Shown: positions 9,009 through 17,922, counted from the first letter of the stretch. The stretch: 64,000 nt of DNA from Edaphobacter sp. 4G125 (GCF_014274685.1 NZ_CP060393.1:3903501-3967500), one strand, 5' to 3'. The notes: a model not told the origin generated them from the letters alone. Program-made: numbers and translations.

Positions 9009-9731
9009 ATGATTCGGTCATCTCTTCAGCGGGGAATTGCGCTTTCGTTTGCAGCGGTCATGGTGTGTCCTATGGCGCGCGCGGCGGAGCATGTGACCCT
9101 GAAGAATGGCTTTGAGCTGGACTGCGTGCGACGCGAAGCCATGGGCGATCGGGTACGACTGTATCTGGCAAAGGACTCTGCCAGTTATCTGGATGTAGCG
9201 AGGGATGCAGTAGCGCGGGTAGAGGAGATTCCGGACCTGCCTGAAGCTCTGACGAAGGCTTCTACTGCGAACGACAAACACCTCTCTGCTGCACCGTCCG
9301 CACTGACCCATGAAGAGATGCACACGATGCTGGCGCATGCGGGAGATGAACACAATATTGATGCCGATCTGCTGGCGAGCGTGGTGCGGGCCGAGAGCGG
9401 GGGACAGGTCAGGGCAGTTTCTCGTGCAGGAGCGCAGGGACTGATGCAGCTGATGCCGAAGACGGCTGGAGAGTTAGGGGTCCACGACACGTTTCAGCCG
9501 GAGGAGAATATCTCCGGGGGAACTGCTTATCTTGACCAGTTGCTGGACCGTTACCATGACAACGTGGCACTGGCGCTGGCAGCTTACAACGCTGGTCCGG
9601 CGGCGGTGGACAGATATCACGGCATCCCACCTTATAGAGAGACTCGAGCGTACGTGGCTCGGGTGATTCGCGAGTTCAACCGACGCAAGCGAATGGTTGG
9701 CGTGAACGAACAGATAGCGCAGGCACAGTAG
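9009..9731 (+). CDS. Lytic transglycosylase (SLT domain)
   Basis: A 240-residue exported protein. Residues 1-26 form a signal peptide ending near ARA. The middle (about 27-75) resembles a short secreted beta domain. From about residue 105 the SLT/goose-lysozyme fold is clear: LLASVVRAESGG with catalytic Glu129, then GAQGLMQLMPKTA and ALAAYNAGP. Such enzymes cut the glycan strands of peptidoglycan to give anhydromuropeptides, during growth or envelope assembly. A GTG at 9006 directly after the previous stop is an alternative start. It is in a same-strand run with the HAD gene before it and the LPG-synthase-like gene 40 bases after it. Confidence 0.88.
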   Translation: MIRSSLQRGIALSFAAVMVCPMARAAEHVTLKNGFELDCVRREAMGDRVRLYLAKDSASYLDVARDAVARVEEIPDLPEALTKASTANDKHLSAAPSALTHEEMHTMLAHAGDEHNIDADLLASVVRAESGGQVRAVSRAGAQGLMQLMPKTAGELGVHDTFQPEENISGGTAYLDQLLDRYHDNVALALAAYNAGPAAVDRYHGIPPYRETRAYVARVIREFNRRKRMVGVNEQIAQAQ

Positions 9732-9771
9732 ATCGGCCAAATCAGATCAGGAAAAGGCGGAACAGTCTTCG

Positions 9772-10821
9772 ATGAAGAGACGGAGTGGAGTGCTGTGGGC
9801 GGTGCTGGTTCTTGTGCTCGCAGGAATCGTCTTTGTTTATCGCGACCGGATCCATTTTGATTGGGCAAACTTTAAACAGCAGCTTCAGCATATCCATTGG
9901 GGACATGCGATTGCAGGAATCGTTCTGATCTACGGGACCTACTGGTTGCGGGCGATACGCTGGAGTGTGCTGGTACGGCCGACGAAGGACGTCAAAGCAA
10001 CGGCGCTAGTGGGGCCACAGTTTATCGGCTTTACAGCAGTCGCTTTGTTCGGACGTCTGGCAGACCTGACGCGTCCTTACCTGGTGGCAAGAAAGATTGA
10101 GCTTCCGCTGAGCTCGCAGGTTGCGGTGTATACGCTGGATCGGATGTTCGACCTGGGAGCGGCGGCCTTGATTTTTTCGACGGCACTGGCCTTTATGCCA
10201 AAGGATATGCCGCATCAGGAGATCTTTTTGCGAACGGGCCTGATTAGCCTGGCCGTCACACTGGCGATTGCTGTCTTCGCTGGAGTCGTCAGAGTTTCAG
10301 GTGGCGCGGTGGCTGGGTTTGCGCGGACGGTGCTGCGGCCTCTGTCGAAGAATGTCGCGGAGAGTATCGCAGAGAAGATCACCGGATTCCGCGACGGATT
10401 GAATGCGCTGAAGAGCTGGCGCGAGTTTGCTGTGGTGGCAGGAATCTCGCTTCTGATGTGGGGGATGATTGCCTCGGCGTATGTCCAGACAGCGCATGCC
10501 TTCGTGGAGACTCCGGAGTTGGGGCAGCTTTCGTTCTCGCGGGCGATGCTGCTGATGGCTGCAAGCATCGGCGGCAGCCTGTTGCAGCTTCCGATTGTGG
10601 GGTGGTTTACCCAGATTGCCGTAACGGCGGCAGCGATGCACACCTTCTACGGCGCTCCGATTGAAGCCGCAACTGCCTGTGGCGCCCTGCTGCTGGTCGT
10701 AACGTTTTTCTGCATCATCCCGGCTGGGCTAGTATGCGCACAATTGGAACAGGTAAGTCTGCGGAAGATTACGACGGAGAGCGAAGAGGCGGGGAAAGAG
10801 CCAGCGGTGGCGCAGGAGTAG
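9772..10821 (+). CDS. Lysylphosphatidylglycerol synthase-type transmembrane protein (flippase-like)
   Basis: A 349-residue inner-membrane protein with about eight hydrophobic helices. Motifs such as YWLRAIRWSVLVRP near residue 60, GRLADLTRPYLVARK near 100 and the following TLDRMFDL match the UPF0104/LPG_synthase_TM family, the membrane half of MprF. No soluble synthetase half is attached, so it is more likely a lipid- or hopanoid-handling flippase-like protein than a full aminoacyl-lipid synthase. It follows the lytic transglycosylase closely, suggesting an envelope role. The specific lipid is unknown. Confidence 0.8.
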   Translation: MKRRSGVLWAVLVLVLAGIVFVYRDRIHFDWANFKQQLQHIHWGHAIAGIVLIYGTYWLRAIRWSVLVRPTKDVKATALVGPQFIGFTAVALFGRLADLTRPYLVARKIELPLSSQVAVYTLDRMFDLGAAALIFSTALAFMPKDMPHQEIFLRTGLISLAVTLAIAVFAGVVRVSGGAVAGFARTVLRPLSKNVAESIAEKITGFRDGLNALKSWREFAVVAGISLLMWGMIASAYVQTAHAFVETPELGQLSFSRAMLLMAASIGGSLLQLPIVGWFTQIAVTAAAMHTFYGAPIEAATACGALLLVVTFFCIIPAGLVCAQLEQVSLRKITTESEEAGKEPAVAQE

Positions 10822-10867
10822 GGATCGTGCTCTCGCACGATGACCCGGCTTGGGATGAGATCTGCAA

Positions 10868-10922
10868 AATGCCGGGATTTCTCCACATCGCGGCTCAAGC
10901 CGCTCCGGTCGAAATGACACTT
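10868..10922 (+). repeat. Interspersed hairpin repeat, family C copy 2
   Basis: Same outer sequence as copy 1 but the central stem is GCGGCT/AGCCGC (10890-10903). It lies between the LPG-synthase-like gene and nrdR. Confidence 0.8.
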
Positions 10923-10992
10923 CAAAATTTCAGGTTTCGAGCGACGGCCACGAAGACACGGCCTCTAGCACTGCTAGAATCGAAGTATTCCG

Positions 10993-11472
10993 ATGAAGTG
11001 TCCTTACTGCGGTTTTACCCAGGATCGAGTGGTCGATTCGCGAGAGAGCAAGGAGGCGGATTCGATCCGCCGCAGACGCGAGTGTGAGAGGTGCAACAAG
11101 CGGTTCACCACTTACGAGCGTATCGATGAAATTCCATACATGGTGGTGAAGAAGGACGGCCGGAGAGAGAAGTTCGACCGGCAGAAGGTCCTGAGCGGGC
11201 TTTTGCATGCCTGCGAGAAGAGACCTATCTCCGCTGCGAAACTGGAACAGATTGTCGATGAGACAGAGGCTTATGTGGTGGACTCCCCGGAACGTGAGCG
11301 GTCGACTACAGAGGTGGGCGAACTGATTACGACTCGGCTCAAAGAGATCGACACCGTGGCTTATATCCGGTTCGCCAGCGTGTACCGGGACTTCAAGGAC
11401 GTGAGCGAGTTCAAACAGGAGTTGGAACAGCTTTTGAGCGGAAACGGCAAAGACCAGAAGAAGAAGCGATGA
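10993..11472 (+). CDS. nrdR: Transcriptional repressor NrdR
   Basis: A 159-residue repressor of ribonucleotide reductase genes. The N-terminal zinc ribbon uses Cys3, Cys6, Cys31 and Cys34 (MKCPYCG ... CERCNKRF) and the ATP-cone follows (VVKKDGRREKFDRQKVLSGL). NrdR senses ATP/dATP and binds NrdR boxes; no nrd gene and no obvious box pair is in this window. Length and start match the family exactly. A family B repeat follows the stop codon. Confidence 0.96.
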   Translation: MKCPYCGFTQDRVVDSRESKEADSIRRRRECERCNKRFTTYERIDEIPYMVVKKDGRREKFDRQKVLSGLLHACEKRPISAAKLEQIVDETEAYVVDSPERERSTTEVGELITTRLKEIDTVAYIRFASVYRDFKDVSEFKQELEQLLSGNGKDQKKKR

Positions 11473-11489
11473 GGATGGATTTAAAGCAA

Positions 11490-11536
11490 CCGCAGATCCT
11501 TCGACTTCGGGCCACGCCCTTCGCTCAGAATGACAC
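11490..11536 (+). repeat. Interspersed repeat, family B copy 2
   Basis: Same ends as copy 1. The centre has GGGC/GCCC with loop CAC (11509-11519). Confidence 0.75.
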
Positions 11537-11639
11537 CTCCATAAGAGGTAATGAAATTTCGCTGAAGAGATAAATAATGAATTCGCTAAAGGGTGAATTC
11601 ATCGACCAGAACCAACCACGGGAAGAAGGCGAAAGAACG

Positions 11640-12680
11640 ATGGCGATTGAGAGAACACACAAGATTACGTTGATTCCTGGTGATGGGATCGGTCCAGAAG
11701 TCTCTGGCGCGGTCGTCAAGATTGTGGAGGCGGCGGGCGCGGCAGCCGGTGTCGGGTTTGAGTGGCATCGATTCGCGGCCGGTGCAGATGCCTTTGAGCA
11801 GACCCGCGAGTACATCCCGAAGGCGCTGTATGAGTCAATTGAGCAGAACAAGGTCGCGCTGAAGGGGCCGGTGACAACTCCGGTCGGGGGAGGATTCGCT
11901 TCGATCAACGTAACACTGCGGAAGAAATTCGACCTGTTCGCAAACTTTCGACCGGTAAAGAGTCTTCCGGGGCTGAAGACGAAGTATCCCGACATTGACC
12001 TGATCATCGTGCGCGAGAACACGGAAGATCTGTACGCCGGGCTGGAGCACGAGATTGTTCCGGGAGTCGTACAGTCGTTGAAGATTATTACCGAGAAGGG
12101 GTCGTCGCGCATTGCGCAGTTCGCCTTTGACTATGCTCGCAAGCATGGACGCAAGAAGATCCATGCGATCCACAAGGCGAACATCATGAAGCTATCGGAT
12201 GGCTTGTTTCTGCGCTGCTGCCGTAAAGTGTCCGAGGGTTTTCCGGAGGTCGAATACAAGGAGCACATCGTCGACAACACCTGCATGCAGCTGGTGCTGA
12301 ATCCTTACCAGTACGACATTCTGCTCACCGAGAACCTCTATGGCGACATTCTGAGCGACCTGTGCAGCGCTTTTGTAGGCGGGTTGGGGCTGGTTCCAGG
12401 AGCGAATCTCGGTCACGGCTGCGCCATCTTCGAGGCCGTGCATGGATCGGCGCCCGATATCGCGGGTAAGGACATGGCGAATCCAACAGCGCTGCTGCAA
12501 TCAGCGGTGCTGATGCTGCACCACATCAACGAAGGCGCAACTGCTGAGCGGGTACAGAATGCGATCGAGCAGGTGTACCGCGAAGGCAAGACGCTGACGC
12601 GTGATGTGGGCGGGCAGAGCGGGACGAGGGCGTTTGCCGACGCGGTACTTGAGGCTATGTCTTCTCCTGCGACGATTTAG
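11640..12680 (+). CDS. NAD-type isocitrate dehydrogenase (IDH3-like)
   Basis: A 346-residue beta-decarboxylating dehydrogenase. IPGDGIGPEVSG opens the fold, RENTEDLYAGLEH is the substrate segment typical of NAD-linked isocitrate dehydrogenases (isopropylmalate enzymes differ here), and NLYGDILSD plus AVHGSAPDIAGK bind metal and cofactor. It would turn isocitrate into 2-oxoglutarate in the citric acid cycle. I prefer ATG 11640 (behind GAAGGCGAAAG) to the in-frame ATG at 11577, which adds 21 poorly conserved residues. Homoisocitrate or isopropylmalate dehydrogenase remain alternatives, but the substrate loop argues against them. Confidence 0.87.
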   Translation: MAIERTHKITLIPGDGIGPEVSGAVVKIVEAAGAAAGVGFEWHRFAAGADAFEQTREYIPKALYESIEQNKVALKGPVTTPVGGGFASINVTLRKKFDLFANFRPVKSLPGLKTKYPDIDLIIVRENTEDLYAGLEHEIVPGVVQSLKIITEKGSSRIAQFAFDYARKHGRKKIHAIHKANIMKLSDGLFLRCCRKVSEGFPEVEYKEHIVDNTCMQLVLNPYQYDILLTENLYGDILSDLCSAFVGGLGLVPGANLGHGCAIFEAVHGSAPDIAGKDMANPTALLQSAVLMLHHINEGATAERVQNAIEQVYREGKTLTRDVGGQSGTRAFADAVLEAMSSPATI

Positions 12681-12711
12681 CTAGACAGAGCAGACCACCC
12701 CATGCAAGATT

Positions 12712-12751
12712 TTCATCGAGCTGGCCAGGCTAAGTTCGCCTGCTCGATGAA
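12712..12751 (+). other. Inverted repeat upstream of the small membrane protein gene
   Basis: TTCATCGAGC (12712-12721) pairs perfectly with GCTCGATGAA (12742-12751), and AGGC/GCCT inside the loop can extend the stem. GTTTT follows, so it could terminate the isocitrate dehydrogenase transcript, but the GGAGG of the next gene begins six bases later, so it could also control that gene's translation. Confidence 0.6.
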
Positions 12752-12766
12752 GTTTTGGAGGCATGC

Positions 12767-13099
12767 ATGGAGTTTGCGTCTGTCTTGTGGCAGGAGGTGA
12801 CCGGACACGGGTTCAGTCTTACGCTGATCTCTCATCGGCTTCCCTTCTGGTTTCTGGTCTTTGCGCTATTTCTGCCCCGCATCTCGCTGATTGTCGCGTG
12901 GCTTCAGGGAATCCTGGTACCGTTTCAGCTGGTGGGGTGGGTTCCACTGGCCTTTGCCATCCTGCTGCCGCGCGCGCTGGTTCTTTATCTGATCTACCTG
13001 GACCAAGGGATCAGTCTCTGGTTCCTGATCCATCTTGCGGTTGCGATCCTGGTGTGGATCGGCGGCGGACATACCTACCGAAGCCGGCGGGGCGACTAG
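12767..13099 (+). CDS. Small hydrophobic membrane protein of unknown function
   Basis: A 110-residue protein with three hydrophobic helices (about residues 22-40, 45-70 and 80-98) and a short basic tail (YRSRRGD). I start it at the ATG at 12767, five bases after GGAGG; other in-frame starts nearby lack that spacing. No known domain is recognisable. It lies between isocitrate dehydrogenase and asd on the same strand but 85 bases before asd, so co-transcription is uncertain. Confidence 0.6.
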   Translation: MEFASVLWQEVTGHGFSLTLISHRLPFWFLVFALFLPRISLIVAWLQGILVPFQLVGWVPLAFAILLPRALVLYLIYLDQGISLWFLIHLAVAILVWIGGGHTYRSRRGD

Positions 13100-13184
13100 G
13101 TTTTACGAGTTTCGCCCTTGGAATTCAGCTTCTGCACAGTGCGCCGTGACGCGGGTGAAGATGACGCGTTATTCTTAATAGACT

Positions 13185-14291
13185 ATGGAACGGCGACGGG
13201 TTGGTATTCTTGGCGCGACCGGCATGGTCGGTCAGCGATTCATTCAGCTTTTGCACAATCACCCCTGGTTTGAGATTACGTGGCTCGCAGCAAGCGACCG
13301 CAGCGCGGGTAAGGCCTATGGGGAGGCCTGTAAATGGAAGCTGGACACTCCTTTACCAGCAAAAATTGCGGCCATGAAGGTGCAGCCGAATGTGCCTGAG
13401 CTGTGCGAAGGCGAACTGCCGAAGATTATCTTTGCCGCTTTGGACGCAGACATTGCGCGTGAGCTGGAACCGAAGTTTGCCGCTGCCGGATGCGCAGTAA
13501 TTTCGAATTCGAGCGCCTTCCGCATGGTTGCGGATGTTCCACTGGTTGTGCCCGAGGTCAACGCAGATCACCTGCAGCTGATCGAGACGCAGGAGTGGCG
13601 ACGCGAGAGCGGCGGGTACATTGTGACCAATCCGAACTGTTCTGCGATTGGGTTGGTATTGGCGCTGAAGCCGCTGGAAGAGCGCTTTGGAATTGAGAGC
13701 CTGTTTGTTTCGACAATGCAGGCGGTAAGCGGCGCGGGCTATCCCGGCGTACCTTCGCTGGACATCATGGGCAATGTTGTCCCGTTCATCAAAAACGAAG
13801 AAGAAAAGATGCAGGAGGAGGTCGGCAAGCTGCTAGGCCGCCTGCGCGGGAACCAGATCTCCATGCTGGATGCCAAGGTCAGCGCACACTGCAACCGCGT
13901 GCCGGTAGAAGACGGCCACACCGAGTGCGTGAGCATCAAGTTCAAGAAGAAGGCGACGCGGGAGGAGATTCTGGCAGCGTGGAGTGAATTTGCTCCGCTG
14001 CGTGGAGAGGGCCTGCCGACGGCTCCCGAGGTTCCGGTGGAGTTCGATGGTGCTGTGGATCGTCCGCAGCCGCGCCTGGACCGGATGCGCGGTCACGGCA
14101 TGGCCTCCACGGTGGGTCGTCTGCGCGAATGCCTGCTGCTGGACTGGAAGTTCGTCGTGCTATCGCACAATACGATTCGTGGTGCGGCGGGAGCCGCTCT
14201 GCTGAATGCCGAAGTACTGGCGCGTATGGGCAAGCTGGATAAGCTGGGAGTTCCAACCGGAGTAGCTCAGGGTCAGGCGGTGCTGGCTTGA
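13185..14291 (+). CDS. asd: Aspartate-semialdehyde dehydrogenase
   Basis: A 368-residue NADP-dependent enzyme reducing aspartyl phosphate to aspartate semialdehyde, the branch point to lysine, threonine and methionine. The N-terminal nucleotide fold is GILGATGMVGQRF; the catalytic cysteine is Cys152 in NPNCSAIG; an acid-base histidine lies in VEDGHTE. The length and the WKLDTPLP segment resemble the archaeal/fungal-type subgroup, not E. coli Asd. The stop codon overlaps the TTG start of lysC (TTGA), so the two are translationally coupled. Confidence 0.94.
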   Translation: MERRRVGILGATGMVGQRFIQLLHNHPWFEITWLAASDRSAGKAYGEACKWKLDTPLPAKIAAMKVQPNVPELCEGELPKIIFAALDADIARELEPKFAAAGCAVISNSSAFRMVADVPLVVPEVNADHLQLIETQEWRRESGGYIVTNPNCSAIGLVLALKPLEERFGIESLFVSTMQAVSGAGYPGVPSLDIMGNVVPFIKNEEEKMQEEVGKLLGRLRGNQISMLDAKVSAHCNRVPVEDGHTECVSIKFKKKATREEILAAWSEFAPLRGEGLPTAPEVPVEFDGAVDRPQPRLDRMRGHGMASTVGRLRECLLLDWKFVVLSHNTIRGAAGAALLNAEVLARMGKLDKLGVPTGVAQGQAVLA

Positions 14292-15721
14292 GCGAAGCAC
14301 GGGAACAGCTTGTCGTCATGAAGTTTGGCGGAACCTCTGTGGAGGACGCCAAGGCGATGGAGCGGACGGCGGCGATCGTCGGCGGACGCAGGAAGAAAGG
14401 CCTGGAAACGATTGTGGTCGTCTCAGCGATGGCCAAGGTCACGGACCAGCTTCTGGCCGGAGCAGCCGCAGCCGGACGCGGAGACAAATCCGGAGCTCTG
14501 GCGATTAGCTCGCGTTTGCGAAACCGTCACATCGATACCGCGACCGAGCTTCTGGACGAACAGCGATTCGGGAATCTGCAGCTGGCGATCCATCAGGAGT
14601 TTGATGCTCTGGACGATCTGCTGCGCGGCATCGCTGCCGTTGGAGAGCTGACGGACAGGACCAGCGACTTAGTGGTGAGCTTCGGAGAGCGGCTTTCGAG
14701 CCGCATCGTTGCAGCCGCGTTCGAGCAGCGCGGATTGAACGGAGCCCACGTCGATGCGCGCACCTGCATTATTACTGATTCCAATTATGGCAAGGCCGCT
14801 CCGCAGGAAGCCGCGATTGAAGCCAAGCTGACGGAGTTGGTGCTTCCGCTTGTGGAAGAGGGCAAGACTCCGGTGATGGGCGGCTTTATCGGCTCAAACG
14901 CTGAAGGCATCACCACGACTCTTGGCCGTGGCGGAAGCGACTACACCGCTGCTCTGGTGGGCGGGGGACTTCATGCCGGCGCCATCGAGATCTGGACCGA
15001 CGTCAACGGCATTATGACGACCGACCCACGCATGGTTCCTGAGGCGTTACGGGTGAAGACGATCAGCTTTGAAGAGGCCGCCGAGCTGGCCTATTTCGGC
15101 GCGAAGGTTCTGCACCCGGCAACCATCCTTCCTGCGGTGCAGAAGAGCATTCCGGTGTGGGTGCTGAACTCGCGGAACGCGGAGAACGAGGGCACGAAGA
15201 TCACTGCCGTGGCTCCGAAGTGCAAGAGCCCCTTCAAGAGCATCGCGGCCAAAAAGAAGCTGACGATCATCGACATTGTTGCGAGCCGTATGCTGATGTC
15301 GCACGGCTATCTGAAGGCAGTCTTCGATGTCTTCGATAAGTACAAGTGCGTGATCGATATGGTTTCGACCAGCGAGGTCAGCATCTCGCTGAGTGTGGAC
15401 TCGAACGAGCGGCTGCCGGAGATCTGCGAGGAGCTGTCGAAGATCGCCGATGTGAAGATGGAGGGCGGGAAGGCCCTCATCTGCATGGTGGGCGAAGACA
15501 TTCGCGGACACAACGGCATTGCCGGACAGGTGTTTACAGCGGTCAGCCACGTAAACCTGCGGATGATCTCGCAGGGCGCCAGCGAAATCAACATGAGCTT
15601 CATGATCGATGAACAAGACGTAGAAGAGGCCGTGCGCAGTCTGCACAAAAACTTCTTCGCCGATCCTGACCCGTCGATCTTCGATATAGAGGCGCGGGTT
15701 CCTGCTGAAACCAGGGCTTAG
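14288..15721 (+). CDS. lysC: Aspartate kinase
   Basis: A 477-residue monofunctional aspartokinase, first step of the aspartate pathway. KFGGTSVEDA opens the kinase fold, GRGGSDYTAAL lies in the active site, and two ACT domains at the C-terminus (from about residue 325) suggest feedback control by lysine and/or threonine. I use the TTG at 14288, which overlaps the asd stop and leaves a family-like N-terminus (SEAREQLVVMKFGG); ATG 14318 is an alternative. No fused homoserine dehydrogenase is present. A long hairpin (15753-15786) follows before dapB. Confidence 0.94.
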   Translation: MSEAREQLVVMKFGGTSVEDAKAMERTAAIVGGRRKKGLETIVVVSAMAKVTDQLLAGAAAAGRGDKSGALAISSRLRNRHIDTATELLDEQRFGNLQLAIHQEFDALDDLLRGIAAVGELTDRTSDLVVSFGERLSSRIVAAAFEQRGLNGAHVDARTCIITDSNYGKAAPQEAAIEAKLTELVLPLVEEGKTPVMGGFIGSNAEGITTTLGRGGSDYTAALVGGGLHAGAIEIWTDVNGIMTTDPRMVPEALRVKTISFEEAAELAYFGAKVLHPATILPAVQKSIPVWVLNSRNAENEGTKITAVAPKCKSPFKSIAAKKKLTIIDIVASRMLMSHGYLKAVFDVFDKYKCVIDMVSTSEVSISLSVDSNERLPEICEELSKIADVKMEGGKALICMVGEDIRGHNGIAGQVFTAVSHVNLRMISQGASEINMSFMIDEQDVEEAVRSLHKNFFADPDPSIFDIEARVPAETRA

Positions 15722-15752
15722 CAGCACGGCCTTGTTGCGAGTGGATTGTGAA

Positions 15753-15786
15753 TGTGAAGGGCACGGCTTTTGCCGTGCCCTTCACA
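15753..15786. repeat. Perfect 15-bp hairpin between lysC and dapB (family A related)
   Basis: TGTGAAGGGCACGGC (15753-15767) pairs with its exact complement (15772-15786) around a TTTT loop. The inner GGGCACGGC/GCCGTGCCC is the second hairpin of family A repeats, but the outer arms differ. There is no T run after it, so it is not a classic terminator. Confidence 0.75.
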
Positions 15787-15831
15787 ACTAAGATGTCGAA
15801 CCAGTAAGTCGTTCAGGATAGGAAGGAACAG

Positions 15832-16518
15832 ATGCGAGTATTGGTGCTGGGACATGGCAAGACAGGAAAGCTCGTGGCCGAGGTGGCGGCCGAGCGTGGG
15901 CACAGCGTCCATGTGCTGGATGCGAAAGAGAATGCGAACGCCTCAGCCCTGACGCCTCCATTTGTCGCGGGCTTCGATGTGGTGATCGATTTCACCACCC
16001 CCGAAGCAGCGGTCCAGAATATGCGGGCAGTACTGGCGACCGGAGCAAAGATGGTGGTTGGCACGACGGGCTGGTATGACAAGCTGCCGGACATGCGCTC
16101 TCTGGCCGAGCGTAAGCAGGCCGGTCTGCTCTACGGTACAAACTTCTCCGTCGGCGTACAGACGATGCTACAGATGGCGAAGCGCATGGCCGAGCTACTG
16201 AAGAATTCTGGCTACGAGTTTTCTATCGAGGAGACGCACCATGTAACGAAGCTCGACTCTCCTTCGGGCACGGCGATCTCGCTCGCCAACACGGTGAAAG
16301 CTGCGGCGGGAATCACGGATGTCCCGATCAAGGCTCATCGCGTAGGCGACGCTGCCGGGCTTCACGTTTTAGAAGCCAGGAGCAAAGCAGACAAGCTGGT
16401 GCTGACCCACGAGGCACATTCGCGGCGGGGATTTGCCGAAGGTGCGGTACGGGCGGCGGAGTGGATCTCCACCCATACTGGCTGCTACGACTTTCAAGAA
16501 GTCTGCACGAAAGTGTAG
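15832..16518 (+). CDS. dapB: 4-hydroxy-tetrahydrodipicolinate reductase
   Basis: A 228-residue reductase of the lysine/meso-diaminopimelate pathway, shorter than the usual 250-270. The nucleotide motif is GHGKTG (7-12); the signature EETHHVTKLDSPSGTA supplies His136, His137 and Lys140 and the SGT substrate loop (145-147). The N-terminal domain seems trimmed but all active-site residues are present. It lies downstream of lysC and upstream of the M29 peptidase on the same strand, and follows AGGAAGGAACAG, a good ribosome binding site. Confidence 0.92.
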   Translation: MRVLVLGHGKTGKLVAEVAAERGHSVHVLDAKENANASALTPPFVAGFDVVIDFTTPEAAVQNMRAVLATGAKMVVGTTGWYDKLPDMRSLAERKQAGLLYGTNFSVGVQTMLQMAKRMAELLKNSGYEFSIEETHHVTKLDSPSGTAISLANTVKAAAGITDVPIKAHRVGDAAGLHVLEARSKADKLVLTHEAHSRRGFAEGAVRAAEWISTHTGCYDFQEVCTKV

Positions 16519-16572
16519 GTGTGCATCGACTTGCGAATCGCTCGCGTCTAATCAGGTAAGGACAAAGAAACC

Positions 16573-17847
16573 ATGAGTGTTGCAGAAGCAGTGAACGTTA
16601 CAGGATTCGATCAACTTACGCTGGATGAAAAGCTGGACCGGCTGGCGGAGGTCGCGGTTAAGGTTGGTCTGGGACTCAAGGAAGGCCAGGAGCTGATCAT
16701 GTCGGCTCCGATGGATGCCCTTCCATTAGCGCGCAAGATCACAGAACAAGCCTATAAAGCTGGCGCGAAGCTGGTGACCACTTTCTACGCCGATGACGCA
16801 ACAGCGTTGGCGCGGTTCCAATACGCTCCTGATGCGAGCTTCGACTATGCCGCGACATGGCTGTCGGACGGTATTGCGAACGGTTTCCGCAGTGGAGCGG
16901 CACGGTTGGCGATTGCTGGCGCAAATCCTGCGCTGCTGGCCAGGCAAGATCCAGCGAAGGTTTCGCGCGCCAATGTTGCCGCCTCGAAGGCAGGCAAACC
17001 AGCGATGGAGCTGATTACCCGTCACGAGATCAACTGGACGATTGTCGCCGCAGCAACGCCGGAGTGGGCAAAGCTGGTCTTCCCCGGAGAGCCGGAAGAT
17101 GTCGCCATTGCGAAATTGTGGGAGGCGATCTTTGCAACCTCGCGAGTGAATGTAGACGATCCTGTCAAAGAGTGGAAAGAACACGGCGAGCGGCTGAAGA
17201 AACGCGTCGAGCTACTGAATGCGAAGCGTTTCTCTGCCCTGCACTTCAAGTCGGCCGATGGAACGACCGATCTGAAGGTGGGTCTGGCGGACGACCATCT
17301 GTGGGCCGGAGGCGGCACCACGGCAGGAAACGGCGTCTACTGCCAGCCGAATATCCCGACGGAGGAGTGCTTTACCACTCCGCACAAGGACCGTGTAGAT
17401 GGCGTGGTACGTGCTTCGAAGCCACTGTCGCATCAGGGCACGCTGATTGAGAACATTCAGGTTCGGTTTGAGGGTGGAAAGATCGTCGAAGCAAAAGCCA
17501 CGGCTGGCGAGGATGTACTGAACCGGCTGATCTCGACGGACGACGGCGCCCGACGGCTGGGTGAAGTGGCTCTGGTGCCGCACAACTCTCCCATTGCACA
17601 GAGCGGCATCCTGTTCTGGAACACGTTGTTCGACGAGAATGCGGCGAGTCATATCGCGTTGGGCCAGGCGTATTCCACCTGCCTGATCGGCGGCGAGAAG
17701 ATGGATGCAGCCGAACTGGCAAAGCGCGGAGCGAACGAAAGCCTAATCCACGTGGACTGGATGATCGGCTCCGCACAGATGGATGTCGATGGGATTGCCG
17801 CCGATGGCACCACGGAGCCACTGATGCGCAAGGGCGCATGGGTGTAA
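16573..17847 (+). CDS. Aminopeptidase, M29 family (AmpS/PepS type)
   Basis: A 424-residue cytoplasmic metallo-aminopeptidase. The N-terminal half has the M29 pattern (LAEVAVKVGLGLKEGQELIM, then GAKLVTTFYAD), and the C-terminal half has the metal-binding set NIPTEECFTTPHKDRVDG, ALVPHNSPIAQSG with FWNTLFDENAASH, and HVDWMIGS. It would trim N-terminal residues from peptides. Its place between dapB and dapA is unusual: no role in lysine synthesis is known for the family. A strong terminator follows, so dapA has its own promoter or relies on readthrough. Confidence 0.9.
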   Translation: MSVAEAVNVTGFDQLTLDEKLDRLAEVAVKVGLGLKEGQELIMSAPMDALPLARKITEQAYKAGAKLVTTFYADDATALARFQYAPDASFDYAATWLSDGIANGFRSGAARLAIAGANPALLARQDPAKVSRANVAASKAGKPAMELITRHEINWTIVAAATPEWAKLVFPGEPEDVAIAKLWEAIFATSRVNVDDPVKEWKEHGERLKKRVELLNAKRFSALHFKSADGTTDLKVGLADDHLWAGGGTTAGNGVYCQPNIPTEECFTTPHKDRVDGVVRASKPLSHQGTLIENIQVRFEGGKIVEAKATAGEDVLNRLISTDDGARRLGEVALVPHNSPIAQSGILFWNTLFDENAASHIALGQAYSTCLIGGEKMDAAELAKRGANESLIHVDWMIGSAQMDVDGIAADGTTEPLMRKGAWV

Positions 17848-17891
17848 GCTCGCAGGCGTTAGCGCTTTCGCACTTCAATCTTCAACAATCT

Positions 17892-17922
17892 AAGAGTTCC
17901 GGGTCTCCGGAACTCTTTTTTT
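17892..17922 (+). terminator. Rho-independent terminator after the M29 aminopeptidase
   Basis: AAGAGTTCCGG (17892-17902) pairs with CCGGAACTCTT (17907-17917) around GTCT, followed by a T run. Confidence 0.92.

Noticed and set aside
13100..13184. Lysine riboswitch upstream of asd/lysC
   Set aside because: The leader is too short and shows no lysine-box helices.
15753..15786. Calling the lysC-dapB hairpin a rho-independent terminator
   Set aside because: No T run follows it on either strand, and dapB lies directly downstream in the same pathway.
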